A stretch of 64,000 nt of DNA, from NCBI GenBank assembly GCA_900541035.1, contig UQIN01000002.1:1-64000 (forward strand). The letters run 5' to 3'. Of the stretch, positions 46,872 through 56,517 are shown one piece after another. Origin of the DNA: an uncultured Collinsella sp. (GTDB lineage: Bacteria > Actinomycetota > Coriobacteriia > Coriobacteriales > Coriobacteriaceae). The notes beneath the pieces were generated by a model. That model ran no database searches. It saw nothing but the letters and a program-made list of their open reading frames with translations, and had not been told where the DNA came from. Both the position numbers and the translations under genes were made by a program. Each line of letters begins with the position of its first letter. Positions within the stretch are counted from its first letter, which is position 1.

Positions 46872-48431
46872 TTACTCCACCTCGCTCTGAGCGGTCTCGG
46901 TACCGAACACAGCGCGGTACATCGGCGTCGCGTGAAGTTCCTCGGTGCTCTGCTCGAGCACGATGCCGGTAGCGGTCTCCACACCGTGCACGAGGGGCAG
47001 CGGGGTGGCAATGCCAAACCACAAGATCATGACAGCCAGGATGATTTCGGGGATAAGCATGAGCGCCGGGGCCTCATGCTTGCCCATGCCCTGGGGCGCA
47101 TGGCCGAATACCGACTTGAGTGCGATACGGGTGAGCGCGGAGATGGCCACGGTAAGACCGAGGGCGACCACGACGACCAGCCACATGGGACCGGCGGTAA
47201 CACCGGCGACAAAAGTCAGGAACTCAGAGATGAACATGCCAAAGGGCGGGAAGGCGGCAAGGCCGAGCAGCGCCAGGATGGCGAGCGCGGCGGTTGCGGG
47301 CGCAACCTCGACGACGCCCTGGATCTTGGCCAGGCTACGCGTGCCAAAGGCGTGCTGGATGTTGCCGGACACGCAGAAGGCAAGCGTCTTGGTAAAGCCG
47401 TGGAACACGCAGTGCAGCAGGGCCGCGGCGATACCCAGCGGGCCACCGATACCCAGGCACAGGGCGATAACGCCCACGTTCTCCACAGACGAGTACGCAA
47501 AGCGGCGCTTGAGGTCGTCCTGGCGAAACATCGAGAGTGCCGCCACCAAAATGGACAGCGTGCCGACGATCAACAGCAGAAGTTGCGGATACTCGGCACC
47601 CACGGCCTGGATGGTAAAGCCGTAGAAGCGCATGATCACAAGCATGGCACACTTAAGCAGAACACCCGAGAGCAGGGCCGAGACAGGACTCGGAGCCTGA
47701 GAGTGGGCATCGGGCAGCCAAGTGTGCATGGGGAACAGGCCAGCCTTGGTGCCAAAGCCGATCACGATAAACGCAAAGGCGAGGCGCATGAGCGTCGGGT
47801 CGAACTGGTCGGCATACGGCAGCACGCACGACAGGAATGCGGCCTCGTGGGCGTTGGGAATCACGTCGGCGGCGTTGGCGTAGATCAGCAGCGTACCGAA
47901 CAGGCCAAATGCCACGCCGGCGGTACAGACCATCGCATACTTCCAAGAAGCCTCGAGGGCCGTCTTGTTCTTGTAGATACCCACCAGGAACACAGTGGAA
48001 AGCGTGGTTGCCTCCACGGCGGCCCACGTGAGGATCATGTTGTTGGACAGGCACGCGAGCAGCATGGTGAACACAAACAGGCTAAACAGCGCAAAATACT
48101 GCTTGGCGCGCTCGGCGGGCATGGAGCCCTCCTCGATATCGGCCTTTACATAGGGCAGCGAGAACAGCCCCGTAAGAAAACCGATAAAGCCGATGAGCAG
48201 CACAAAGATGGCGCCCAGCGAATCGAGGTGGAACCACAGGCCAAGAGCGCTCGCGGTTTCGCCGCTCATAAGGACGTCGCCGGCCGTCATAATCGACAGC
48301 ACCAGGACGGCTGCGACGGAGACCAGGTTGAGACCGGCAAACACGTTATAGGACGTGTTCTTGGGCAAAAACGCCATGACCAGCGAGAACACCAAAGGAG
48401 TCGCGAGCAGGGCGAGAATCAACGTTTCCAT
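46872..48431 (-). CDS. hyfF: Hydrogenlyase membrane subunit HyfF (antiporter-like)
   Basis: 519 residues with about fourteen membrane segments. The proton-channel region includes LTWAAVEATTLSTVFLVGIYKN, KAGLFPMHTWLPDAHSQAPSPVSALLSGVLLKCAML and the broken-helix lysine/histidine pattern of the NuoL/M/N-MrpA/D family. It probably couples H2 evolution to ion translocation. It starts 3 bp after the hyfE stop. Confidence 0.92.
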   Translation of the reverse strand: METLILALLATPLVFSLVMAFLPKNTSYNVFAGLNLVSVAAVLVLSIMTAGDVLMSGETASALGLWFHLDSLGAIFVLLIGFIGFLTGLFSLPYVKADIEEGSMPAERAKQYFALFSLFVFTMLLACLSNNMILTWAAVEATTLSTVFLVGIYKNKTALEASWKYAMVCTAGVAFGLFGTLLIYANAADVIPNAHEAAFLSCVLPYADQFDPTLMRLAFAFIVIGFGTKAGLFPMHTWLPDAHSQAPSPVSALLSGVLLKCAMLVIMRFYGFTIQAVGAEYPQLLLLIVGTLSILVAALSMFRQDDLKRRFAYSSVENVGVIALCLGIGGPLGIAAALLHCVFHGFTKTLAFCVSGNIQHAFGTRSLAKIQGVVEVAPATAALAILALLGLAAFPPFGMFISEFLTFVAGVTAGPMWLVVVVALGLTVAISALTRIALKSVFGHAPQGMGKHEAPALMLIPEIILAVMILWFGIATPLPLVHGVETATGIVLEQSTEELHATPMYRAVFGTETAQSEVE

Positions 48432-48434
48432 GGA

Positions 48435-49088
48435 CTACCCCCTCAGCTCGGACAGGTCGCGCGCATCGAGCGAGTGGGAGTCGTCCCAAATGCGACGCAC
48501 GACGATGGACATGATGATGACGGCAAAGATGGCGTCGGTGGCGATACCGATCTCGATGATCTCGGGAGCGGTGGGGGCCAAAAGCGCGAGCGTCACGTGG
48601 CTGCCGTTTTCCATAAGGCAGTATCCAAAGATCTGCTTCATGATGTTGCGCTGCGAGATGATGCAGGTGAGGCCCACGAAGAAGTGAGCGAAGCTAATAG
48701 CGAGCGCAGGCGTTGCGACCTCGGCCGTGGGCAGGCTGATCTGCGTCACAACGGCAAAGCAGATCGCGACCTCGACGGCGATGATGCAGATGGCCCACGC
48801 GGGCTTAAGGCCGGCCTTGAGCGATGCGTCGCTCGGCTCGCCCATCTTCTTGTATGCGCGGTTGAGGATGTAAGGGACCAGGACGACCTTAGTGATAAAG
48901 GCAGATCCGGCCCACATAAGCAGCTCCTGCGCACCGGTAGTAGCACCGAGCGTAGCGAGCAGTCCCACGAGCACCAGCGACTGCACCGCATACCAGCGAA
49001 TGGCGTGCTTGATGTTCTTGGAGACGACCACCATGGTGGACGTGACGATCAGAAGGCCGCCAAGGATGTTGACGATCGAATAACCCAT
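48435..49088 (-). CDS. hyfE: Hydrogenlyase membrane subunit HyfE (NuoK-like)
   Basis: 217 residues with six or seven membrane segments. It resembles HyfE/NuoK (ILGGLLIVTSTMVVVSKNIKHAIRWYAVQSLVLVGLLATLGA). HyfE is missing from the simpler Hyc complex, so its presence points to the Hyf-type (FHL-2) layout. AGGAGG lies upstream of the ATG at 49088. Confidence 0.9.
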   Translation of the reverse strand: MGYSIVNILGGLLIVTSTMVVVSKNIKHAIRWYAVQSLVLVGLLATLGATTGAQELLMWAGSAFITKVVLVPYILNRAYKKMGEPSDASLKAGLKPAWAICIIAVEVAICFAVVTQISLPTAEVATPALAISFAHFFVGLTCIISQRNIMKQIFGYCLMENGSHVTLALLAPTAPEIIEIGIATDAIFAVIIMSIVVRRIWDDSHSLDARDLSELRG

Positions 49089-49101
49089 GTCGTTCTACCT
49101 C

Positions 49102-50559
49102 CTAACCGATCCAGCTGGCCGAAAGCGGGCCGCTGACGATGACCATGATGATGAGCACGATGAACACGAACGCCATCGCGCGGGGAAGCGGGGCTCCCGC
49201 AGCGACCTCGTCGCTCGGCTCGCCGGGCAGGCAATAGCCCATCCACTTGAGGAACCAGGCGAAGGTGGCGACGGTCTCGGCGACCATGATGCACACGAGC
49301 ACCAGGATCGCGACGTTGCCGGCACCCACAGAGAAGCCGCCGGCGATAATCTGGAACTTCGAGAAGAACGTGTTCATGGGCGGCACGCCGGCAATAGCGA
49401 GCGCGGCGACACCGAAGCCCACGCCCGAGATCGGGTACTTCTTTACGATGCCGCGAAGCTTGGGCAGCATACGCGTGCCGAGCGTAAAGGAGAACGAACC
49501 GGCGATCAGGAAGAACAGCGTCTTGGCGAAAGCGTGGTTAAAGATGTGGCAGACGGCGCCATCGAAGGCGAGCTGGCTGCCAAAGACCGAAAGGCCCAGA
49601 CCAAAGAACACATAGGAGAGCTGGGCGATCGTGGAAAAGGCCAGCAGACGCTTCATGTCCTTTTGCGGCAGGTACATAAGGAAGCCAAAGAGCATGGTGA
49701 CCATGGCGTCGATAATGGCGACCCAACCCACGATCTCGGGGATCTCGCCGGCAGAGACGAGTGCACGCGCGAACACGCACACGCCGACCTTGACCATCGA
49801 GGCGCCATGCAGATAGGCCGAAACAGGCGTCGGCGCCTCCATGGCCGAAGGCAGCCACATGTACATGGGGACCTGCGCGGACTTGGCCCAAGCGGCAAAG
49901 AGCACCAGCAGAAGGACGATAGCCTTGAGCTTGGCGTCGAGGCCGGCAATCGCGGTGATGGCGAAGGTGCCGGTGTGGGCAAACACGATGGCAGCACCCA
50001 GATACAGGCCGAGCGCACCGATATGCGTGATGATCAGGGCCTTCATGCCGGCCTTCTTGGCCGTAGGCGACATGTAGTAGCTGATCAGGCCCCAAGAGCA
50101 GGCACCCGTGATCTCAAAGAACACGAGCTGGCCCAAAAGGGTCGAGCTGTACACGAGGCCGGCCATGGCACCGATGAAGGTCGCGAGGTACGCGTAGAAG
50201 CGACGACGCGGTGCGTCGGGATGCTCACGGTTATTCTCGCTCATATAGGGAATCGAATAGATCACGACAAGCAGGCCGATACCCACAAAGGCGGGCGCGA
50301 GCAGCGTGCTCATGCGATCGAAGGTGAATCCCATGACGAGGGTCTGCCCAAACGAGATCAGGGGGACCTGAGTGTCGGGCATGCCGGCGCCAGCGAAATT
50401 CGCGGCGAGGGCGATGGTGCAGACCGTCGAGACGGCGGCACCCAAAACGCTGAACCACTTGGCGTACGGACGGGGGAACAGGGCGACGAGCACCGAGGCC
50501 ACCATCGGGGCCGCGATAGCGACCAAGCCGAGAAGGGACAGACTGACTGCAAATGACAT
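49102..50559 (-). CDS. hyfD: Hydrogenlyase membrane subunit HyfD (antiporter-like)
   Basis: 485 residues with about fourteen membrane segments. VFFEITGACSWGLISYYMSPTAKKAGMKALIITHIGALGLYL and AKSAQVPMYMWLPSAMEAPTPVSAYLHGASMVKVGVCVF are the antiporter-type core of NuoL/M/N-like subunits. It is the second of three such proteins here (HyfB, HyfD, HyfF), which supports an ion-pumping hydrogenlyase. Confidence 0.92.
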   Translation of the reverse strand: MSFAVSLSLLGLVAIAAPMVASVLVALFPRPYAKWFSVLGAAVSTVCTIALAANFAGAGMPDTQVPLISFGQTLVMGFTFDRMSTLLAPAFVGIGLLVVIYSIPYMSENNREHPDAPRRRFYAYLATFIGAMAGLVYSSTLLGQLVFFEITGACSWGLISYYMSPTAKKAGMKALIITHIGALGLYLGAAIVFAHTGTFAITAIAGLDAKLKAIVLLLVLFAAWAKSAQVPMYMWLPSAMEAPTPVSAYLHGASMVKVGVCVFARALVSAGEIPEIVGWVAIIDAMVTMLFGFLMYLPQKDMKRLLAFSTIAQLSYVFFGLGLSVFGSQLAFDGAVCHIFNHAFAKTLFFLIAGSFSFTLGTRMLPKLRGIVKKYPISGVGFGVAALAIAGVPPMNTFFSKFQIIAGGFSVGAGNVAILVLVCIMVAETVATFAWFLKWMGYCLPGEPSDEVAAGAPLPRAMAFVFIVLIIMVIVSGPLSASWIG

Positions 50560-50574
50560 TGTTTCTCCCTTCTC

Positions 50575-51501
50575 CTACACGCCGACGACCACGAAGACAA
50601 ACGCCAGAACGGCGATCCCCACGACGGCCCAGGTCTGATTGCCAAGCACCTTAAAACGCGAGCGCGAGCAGGAGTTCTCGATCACGCCGCATACGACAAA
50701 GTCGATCAGGCACTTCACCAGGAAGATGACTGCACCCAGAACGGCGGCTGCGCCTACGGTTGCGGGCTCGCCCCAGGGGACGAAGATCGCGCAGAACCAG
50801 GCGACGACCAGGACCTGCTTCATGGACATGGCGAGCTTGGCCATCGCAAGCGACGGGCCGGAAAGCTCGGCGAGCGGGCCTTCCTGAAGCTCCTGCTCTG
50901 CCTCGGCCTGGTCAAACGGCAGCTTGCCGAGCTCCATGTAGCAGGCAATCGCAAAGGCGATGCCGGCGAGGATCACGGCGACCGGCGCGTCGATGGCGCC
51001 CGTCATGATGTGCTGACCCATGGTGGCGATGTCGGTGGAGCCGCACACCAGGGCGGCGGCAAACAGCGCCAGCAGCATGGACGGCTCGATGAGCACGCTC
51101 ATGAGCAGCTCGCGGACGCCGCCGATACCGGCGTAGGCGTTGGACGAATCCACACCGCAGAGGGCGAAGAAGAAACGGGCGAGCGCCAGGCTGTACATGA
51201 TGGTAATGGCGTCACCAAAGACCGGGATGGGGCTTTGTGCCGTAAAGAGCGGCAGACCCATCGCGAGCATAAAGGCGACGGCGAAGAACAGCGGCGGCAT
51301 GATGCGCAGCGCAAAGCTCGCATCCTCGCTCTGGGACTCGGGGCGCGCAAAGAGCTTGGCCAGGTCGCGGTAGTCCTGCATGATGCTGGGGCCGCGACGG
51401 TTGTGCATCTTGGCGCGGATCACGCGGCCGAGACCGGAGAAGAACGGTGCGACGGCCATGACGACCACGCCCTGCAGAACGGCAAGTACGATGTTGTTCA
51501 T
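50575..51501 (-). CDS. hyfC: Hydrogenlyase membrane subunit HyfC/HycD (NuoH-like)
   Basis: 308 residues with eight membrane segments. RAKMHNRRGPSIMQDYRDLAKLF near residue 30 and the conserved ELGKLPFDQAEAEQELQEGPLAELSGPSLAM are NuoH/HycD signatures. It anchors the soluble arm to the membrane at the quinone-like end. A 12-bp gap separates it from hyfB. Confidence 0.93.
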   Translation of the reverse strand: MNNIVLAVLQGVVVMAVAPFFSGLGRVIRAKMHNRRGPSIMQDYRDLAKLFARPESQSEDASFALRIMPPLFFAVAFMLAMGLPLFTAQSPIPVFGDAITIMYSLALARFFFALCGVDSSNAYAGIGGVRELLMSVLIEPSMLLALFAAALVCGSTDIATMGQHIMTGAIDAPVAVILAGIAFAIACYMELGKLPFDQAEAEQELQEGPLAELSGPSLAMAKLAMSMKQVLVVAWFCAIFVPWGEPATVGAAAVLGAVIFLVKCLIDFVVCGVIENSCSRSRFKVLGNQTWAVVGIAVLAFVFVVVGV

Positions 51502-51513
51502 GCTCTCCCCTCC

Positions 51514-53532
51514 TTAACCCATTTGCACGGCGAGCACGAGGAACACCACGAGTGCCGCGACGATGTAGCAGATATAGATGCTGTAGTTGCCGCCCTCGAG
51601 CTTAGTCGCGAGATCGGCGAGCTTCTCGACACCCTTATGCGGGGCATCGACGAGAACCTTGTCGGGTACGGGCTCCACAGCCTCGGCCACACCGGTGAGC
51701 TTCTGGAAGAAGTGCGCGATGGACCAGCAGACGGCCGTGCAGCGGTCGCGCAGCGTGTAGAGCGGCTGCATAAACCAGGACACCTCGGAGGCAAAGGTCG
51801 TGGCCACGACGGGCATATGCTCGTTGGGAGCATAGCCGCATGCCCACGGCTGGGACTTCTGCACCTTGCCGACGGTCTTGAGCTTGCGATAGCCGCAGGC
51901 AAGGCCGACAAGCACCACGAGCGCAATGGCGATCGCGGGCGTGGAGGTGGCAGCGCCGGAGTACTGGTTCATGAGCTCCATGCCCTCGGCGGCAAACACG
52001 CCACCGTACGGATGCAGCACGGACGCGGCGACATCGACCAGCACGGGCGCGATCACGGGAGCGCCAATGCCCAGCACGACGCAGATGGCCGCGAGCAGGC
52101 CCTGCGCAAACACCATGGGGGCAGGAACCTCCTTGGCATTGGACGCGGCCTCGGAGCGGGGCGCGGAGGCAAAGGAGACGCCATAGGCCTTGACGAAGCA
52201 CGTGACGGCCAGTGCGCCGGTAATTGCGAGCGCGACGGCAGCGAACACGGCCACGATCATGACGGCCTTGTCGCCCTGCATGGCAGCGTTAAACAGCGAC
52301 TGGTAGGTAAACCACTCGGACACAAATCCGTTGAAGGGCGGGATGGCCGAGATGGCAAGCGCGCCAATAAGGAAGCAGATGGCCGTTGCCGGCATACGAC
52401 GGAACAGGCCGCCCATCTTCTCCATATTGCGCGTACCCGTGGAGTACAGCAGCGCACCGGCGCCCAAGAACAGCTCGCCCTTAAACATCGCGTGGTTAAA
52501 CGTGTGGTAGAGGGCGGCCATCAGAGCCAGGACGGCGATGCCGACCGAGTTGAGCGCCATGGCGGCCATGGAGGCGCCGACGCCGAGCAGAATGATGCCG
52601 ATGTTCTCGACGGAGTGATAGGCCAGCAGGCGCTTGATGTCATGCTCCTGCAGGGCGAAGGCCACGCCGAGGACCGACGAGATCGCACCGAAGACCATGA
52701 CCATAAGACCCCACCAGACCTGAACGCCAGAGGCGGAGAGCAGGTCGAGGCCCACCTTGAGGATACCGAAGATACCGATCTTGATCATGCCGCCGGACAT
52801 GAGGGCCGACACGTTGGACGGCGCCTCGGGATGCGCCTTGGGCAGCCAGCCGTGCAGCGGGATGATACCGGCCTTGGCGCCAAAGCCAAAGAAGGCGAGC
52901 ACGAAGCACACGGATGCGACCGCGGGGCTAAACTGCGTAGCGCGGAAATCCGCAAAGGCAAACGAGCCGCCGGCGAAGTTGGTCATGGTGAGGAAGCTCG
53001 CCATGATGAGCACAAAGCCCACGTGCGCGATCACAAAGTAGAGCCAACCGCCATGGATGGAGTTCTCGTTCTCCTCGATCACGACCAGGAAGTACGAGGT
53101 CAGCGACATGAGCTCAAAGGCGACCAGGAACCAAAACACGTTGTCGCCGGTGATGACGAGCATCATGGACGCCACGAAGGTGTTAAAGAAGAAGCCGGCG
53201 CGGCCCTTTTTGCCCGGGTACTCATCAAAGTAGTTGAGACCGTAGATTGAACCGGCAAACGCGAGCACCGAGATGAGCGCCACGAACAGGCCGGACAGCT
53301 GGTTGAGCAGCAGCTGGAAATGGGCAAACGGGAAGAACACGATGGTGTCGACCGACGTGACATCGCCCAGCACGGCCTGGATACCGGCCACAAACGAAAG
53401 CACCGCGGCGACGGCGCCGATTAGGCAGCCGGCGGTCTTGGCGGCGTTATCGGCCTTGATCAGCAGAACCGAGGCGAGCGCACCGATGCACGAGACGGCA
53501 AGCGATGCGATAAACAGCGTCATGCTATCCAT
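51514..53532 (-). CDS. hyfB: Hydrogenlyase membrane subunit HyfB/HycC (NuoL-like)
   Basis: 672 residues with about fifteen membrane segments and a long C-terminal part. FWFLVAFELMSLTSYFLVVIEENENS, GFGAKAGIIPLHGWLPKAHPEAPSNVSALMSGGMIKIGIFGI and YHSVENIGIILLGVGASM belong to the antiporter-like family. Its ATG at 53532 overlaps the end of the ferredoxin gene by eight bases. It carries the first of the three ion-translocating modules. Confidence 0.93.
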   Translation of the reverse strand: MDSMTLFIASLAVSCIGALASVLLIKADNAAKTAGCLIGAVAAVLSFVAGIQAVLGDVTSVDTIVFFPFAHFQLLLNQLSGLFVALISVLAFAGSIYGLNYFDEYPGKKGRAGFFFNTFVASMMLVITGDNVFWFLVAFELMSLTSYFLVVIEENENSIHGGWLYFVIAHVGFVLIMASFLTMTNFAGGSFAFADFRATQFSPAVASVCFVLAFFGFGAKAGIIPLHGWLPKAHPEAPSNVSALMSGGMIKIGIFGILKVGLDLLSASGVQVWWGLMVMVFGAISSVLGVAFALQEHDIKRLLAYHSVENIGIILLGVGASMAAMALNSVGIAVLALMAALYHTFNHAMFKGELFLGAGALLYSTGTRNMEKMGGLFRRMPATAICFLIGALAISAIPPFNGFVSEWFTYQSLFNAAMQGDKAVMIVAVFAAVALAITGALAVTCFVKAYGVSFASAPRSEAASNAKEVPAPMVFAQGLLAAICVVLGIGAPVIAPVLVDVAASVLHPYGGVFAAEGMELMNQYSGAATSTPAIAIALVVLVGLACGYRKLKTVGKVQKSQPWACGYAPNEHMPVVATTFASEVSWFMQPLYTLRDRCTAVCWSIAHFFQKLTGVAEAVEPVPDKVLVDAPHKGVEKLADLATKLEGGNYSIYICYIVAALVVFLVLAVQMG

Positions 53533-54142
53533 TGTTTACGCTCCCTTCTGCTTTCTCGGACAGGCCCTGGGCCACAGCGGTAACGTCGACGACCGGACCG
53601 TTTTCGATCGAGCGCAGGCGCTTGGCCTCGTCGAGCTCGCGATCGGCCGCGCCGCCCATGACGGTCAGCGCCTTGGTGGGGCACGCCGCCACACAATGCG
53701 GGCCGTCCGGATCGAAGGCGCACAGGTCGCACTTGACAGCGCAGGTGTACTGGCCAGGAGCCCACGTAAGCAGGCTGCTCAGGGACTTAGGATACGAAGG
53801 CGTCGGGTCGCACATGCCTGCGACACCGGCGATAGACGTGCCATCGGGATGGATGGCTCCGAAGGGGCACGCGATGGCGCACAGCCTGCACCCGATGCAC
53901 TCCTGCTCCTTGACGTGGATGCGGTCGCCATCGTGCTCGATGGCATTCACCGGGCAGACCTCGGCGCAGGGGGCACCCTCGCAATGGTGGCAGGCAAGGG
54001 CGGCCGAAATACCGCCGGTCTTCACGAGCGCCAGGCGCGGCGTATCCTGAAGACCCTGCATCCGGTGGGCGTCGGCACAGGCGGACTGGCATGTTCCGCA
54101 GCCGATGCACATCTCCGGGTTGATGTCGATGAAGCGGTTCAT
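53525..54142 (-). CDS. hyfA: Formate hydrogenlyase electron-transfer subunit HyfA/HycB
   Basis: 205 residues from the ATG at 54142 (AAGGAAG upstream). Four 4Fe-4S motifs are CIGCGTCQSACADAH, CHHCEGAPCAEVCPVNAI, CIGCRLCAIACPFGAI and CDLCAFDPDGPHCVAACP, as in HycB and HydN. It takes electrons from formate dehydrogenase (fdhF upstream) and passes them into the membrane complex. A hairpin at 54162-54199 lies between it and fdhF, and may set the ratio of the two products. Confidence 0.92.
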   Translation of the reverse strand: MNRFIDINPEMCIGCGTCQSACADAHRMQGLQDTPRLALVKTGGISAALACHHCEGAPCAEVCPVNAIEHDGDRIHVKEQECIGCRLCAIACPFGAIHPDGTSIAGVAGMCDPTPSYPKSLSSLLTWAPGQYTCAVKCDLCAFDPDGPHCVAACPTKALTVMGGAADRELDEAKRLRSIENGPVVDVTAVAQGLSEKAEGSVNNG

Positions 54143-54161
54143 CCCCACTTCCTTTCAAAAT

Positions 54162-54199
54162 AACGGGCCGGGCTCCCGAACGTACGGGACGCCCGGCCC
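54162..54199 (-). terminator. Intra-operon hairpin between fdhF and hyfA
   Basis: Perfect 9-bp arms GGGCCGGGC / GCCCGGCCC with an inner CCCG/CGGG stem, then GTTATTTT on the minus strand. It is probably a partial terminator or mRNA-stabilising stem rather than an end point, because the operon clearly continues. Confidence 0.6.
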
Positions 54200-54220
54200 A
54201 AAAAGCCAACGAGAACGGGA

Positions 54221-56443
54221 CTACACGATTTGGTTCACGTGCGTCTCGTCGTCGAACTTGGCGGCACCGGGCTCAACGTCCTGGGGAGCGGCGGCGTCCA
54301 CCAGAGCCTGCTTGAGCTCGGTGTACTGACGCTCCACCTCGCCCTCAGCCCAGACCTGGTCGGCGATAGCGTCGACCTGGCAGGCGGAGAACTTGTCCTC
54401 GGGCGTATGCGAGACCGGGTCGACCTTGTGAATGGTCAGCTCGTTGCACTTGCCGATCCACCACTGGTAGGTCATGTAGACCGTGCCCTTGTTGATGCGA
54501 TCGCTCACGTCGGCACGGCTGTATACCTGGCCGCGGCGGCTGTGAATCGAGACGATGTCGCCATTCTTGATGCCGCGCGCCTGGGCGTCCGCGGGATTCA
54601 TGCGGACAAAACCGGGCTCGTCGGCAAGCAGCGCCAGCGTCTTGCAGTTGCCGGTCATCGAGCGGCAGCTGTAGTGGCCGACCTCGCGGACGGTGCACAG
54701 GATGAGCGGGTACTCATCGTCGGGAAGCTCGGAGGGCGCCTCCCAGTCGTGCGCCATCAGGTTGGCACGGCCATCCTTGGTGGTGAACTTGCCACCAGCG
54801 AACATGTCAGGCGTACCGTGGTCGTTCACATCGGTGCTCTTGACGGGCCACTGGGCGTAACCGCCCTCGGGAGCCATCTTCTCGTAGGTCGCGCCCACAA
54901 AGTTGGGGCACAGGCTAATGCACTCGTTCCAGATCTGCTCGGTGTTGTCGTAGTGCATGGGATAGCCCATGCGCGTAGACAGGTCCGCGAAGATCTCCCA
55001 GTCGTGACGGCACTCGCCCTTGGGCGGAACAGCCGCGTCAAAGTGCTGGAAGCTACGGTCGGATGCGGTAAAGACACCCTCGTGCTCGCCCCAAGAGGTA
55101 GCGGGCAGGATGACGTCGGCGAGCATGGTCGTCTGCGTCATAAAGATGTCCTGGCAAATGAACAGATCCAGCTCGGAGAGCGTCTTGCGCATGCCGGCCG
55201 AATCGGGCTCGGTCTGCACCGGGTCCTCGCCGTAGTTGTAGAAGCAGTGCACCTTGCCCTCGTCGACCAGGTGGCCCAGGTCGGTGAGCTTGTAGCCCTC
55301 CTCGAGCGGGAGCTTTTCCTCGGGCACGCCCCAAGCCTTGGCAAACTTGGCACGCACAGCCGGGTCGGTGACTTTCTGGTAGCCAGGATACAGGTTGGGC
55401 AGCATGCCCATATCGCAGGAGCCCTGGACGTTGTTCTGGCCACGCACGGGCGCGAGGCCGGAGTTGGGTTTGCCGATCTTGCCGGCAACGCAGGCGATGG
55501 AGGCGATGGTGTGCACCGTCTTCAGGTTCTGCTTCTGCTGGCATACGCCCATGCCCCAGCCAATGATGGCAGAGGGCTTCGCCGTGGCGTACATCTCGGC
55601 AGCTTGGTGGATCAACGCAGGCTCGACGCCCGTGATGTCCTGTACGGATTCGGGAGTGTAGTTCTTGATGGTCTCCCACCATTCGTCAAAGCCGTTCGTG
55701 TGCTCGGCGACGAATTCCTTGTCGTAGAGGCCATCGTTGACCAAGCAGTTGGCAAAGGCGTTGAGGAACGCAACGTTGCAACCGTTCTTGATCGGAAGGT
55801 AGAGATCGGCGATACGCGCAGTTTCGATATGGCGCGGATCGGCGACGATGATCTTGCAACCCTTTTCTTTGGCTCGCACGATACGCCTTGCGACGATGGG
55901 GTGCGAATCGGCAGGGTTATAGCCGAAGAGGAAAATGCAGCCCGCATCCTCCATACCGGGGATGGAGCATGACATGCAACCTGAACCAACCGTGTCCATC
56001 AGACCGAGGACAGTAGGGCCGTGTCAAGTACGGGCGCAGTTGTCCACGCTGTGGGTGCCGATGCACGCACGCGTAAACTTCTGCATGACGTAGTTCGCCT
56101 CATTGCCGCCGCCTCGCGAAGAGCCGGTGGTCATGACAGCGTTAGGACCATATTCGTCAATTATGGCCTGCATCTTAGATGCGGTGAAATCCAGTGCCTC
56201 GTCCCAGCTTACGCGCTCAAGATCCGCGCCCTTAGTGCGGCGGATCATCGGGTGCAGTACGCGAGGAGTCAAGATCTTGGTGTCGTTGATGAAGTCGTAG
56301 CCGCTCATGCCCTTAAGGCACAGCTCGCTCTGGTTGGTGATGCCGTTGAGCGGTTCGGTGCCCACGACCTGGCCGTTTTGGACCAGGAGGTTAAACTGGC
56401 AACCGGCGCCGCAGTACGGGCAGATCACTTTATGCTTCTCCAT
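54221..56443 (-). CDS. fdhF: Formate dehydrogenase H, selenoprotein (Sec140 encoded by TGA)
   Basis: 740 residues if the in-frame TGA at 56024-56026 is read as selenocysteine; otherwise the gene looks split in two. The start ATG at 56443 has GGAGG five bases upstream. Cluster cysteines are C8, C11, C15 and C42. The active site reads NCART-Sec-HGPTVLGLMDTVGSG with Sec at residue 140, the position known for E. coli FdhF. The molybdopterin domains continue with FLFGYNPADSHPIVA and GRANLMAHDWEAPSELPDDEYPL. It oxidises formate to CO2 and feeds HyfA. It needs SelA, SelB and tRNA-Sec, all encoded in this block. Confidence 0.96.
55993..56012 (-). promoter_or_regulatory. SECIS hairpin of fdhF
   Basis: Eleven bases after the TGA, TGTCC and GGACA form the upper stem around the loop TCGGTCTGAT. 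The loop holds GGTCT, the SelB-recognised motif of bacterial SECIS elements. The distance from the UGA is as in E. coli fdhF. Confidence 0.85.
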
Positions 56444-56517
56444 GACACCCTCCTTCCTTTCTCTGCTACCGAATGCTCGGTACTTATTTGACAATCATTG
56501 GGCCTGTCGCCCGACGC

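Noticed and set aside
44898..49136. A 1412-codon open frame on the plus strand across the hydrogenlyase genes
   Set aside because: It runs antisense to hyfF, hyfG, hyfH and hyfE, which have strong family motifs. Its protein is histidine-, glycine- and arginine-rich, the pattern produced by the opposite strand of a high-GC gene.
54230..55972. A 580-codon open frame on the plus strand opposite fdhF
   Set aside because: It overlaps a clear formate dehydrogenase, and its composition is that of an antisense frame.
54221..56494. fdhF as two genes or a frameshifted pseudogene
   Set aside because: The frame is the same on both sides of the TGA, the residue matches the known Sec position, and a SECIS hairpin plus selA, selB and tRNA-Sec are present.
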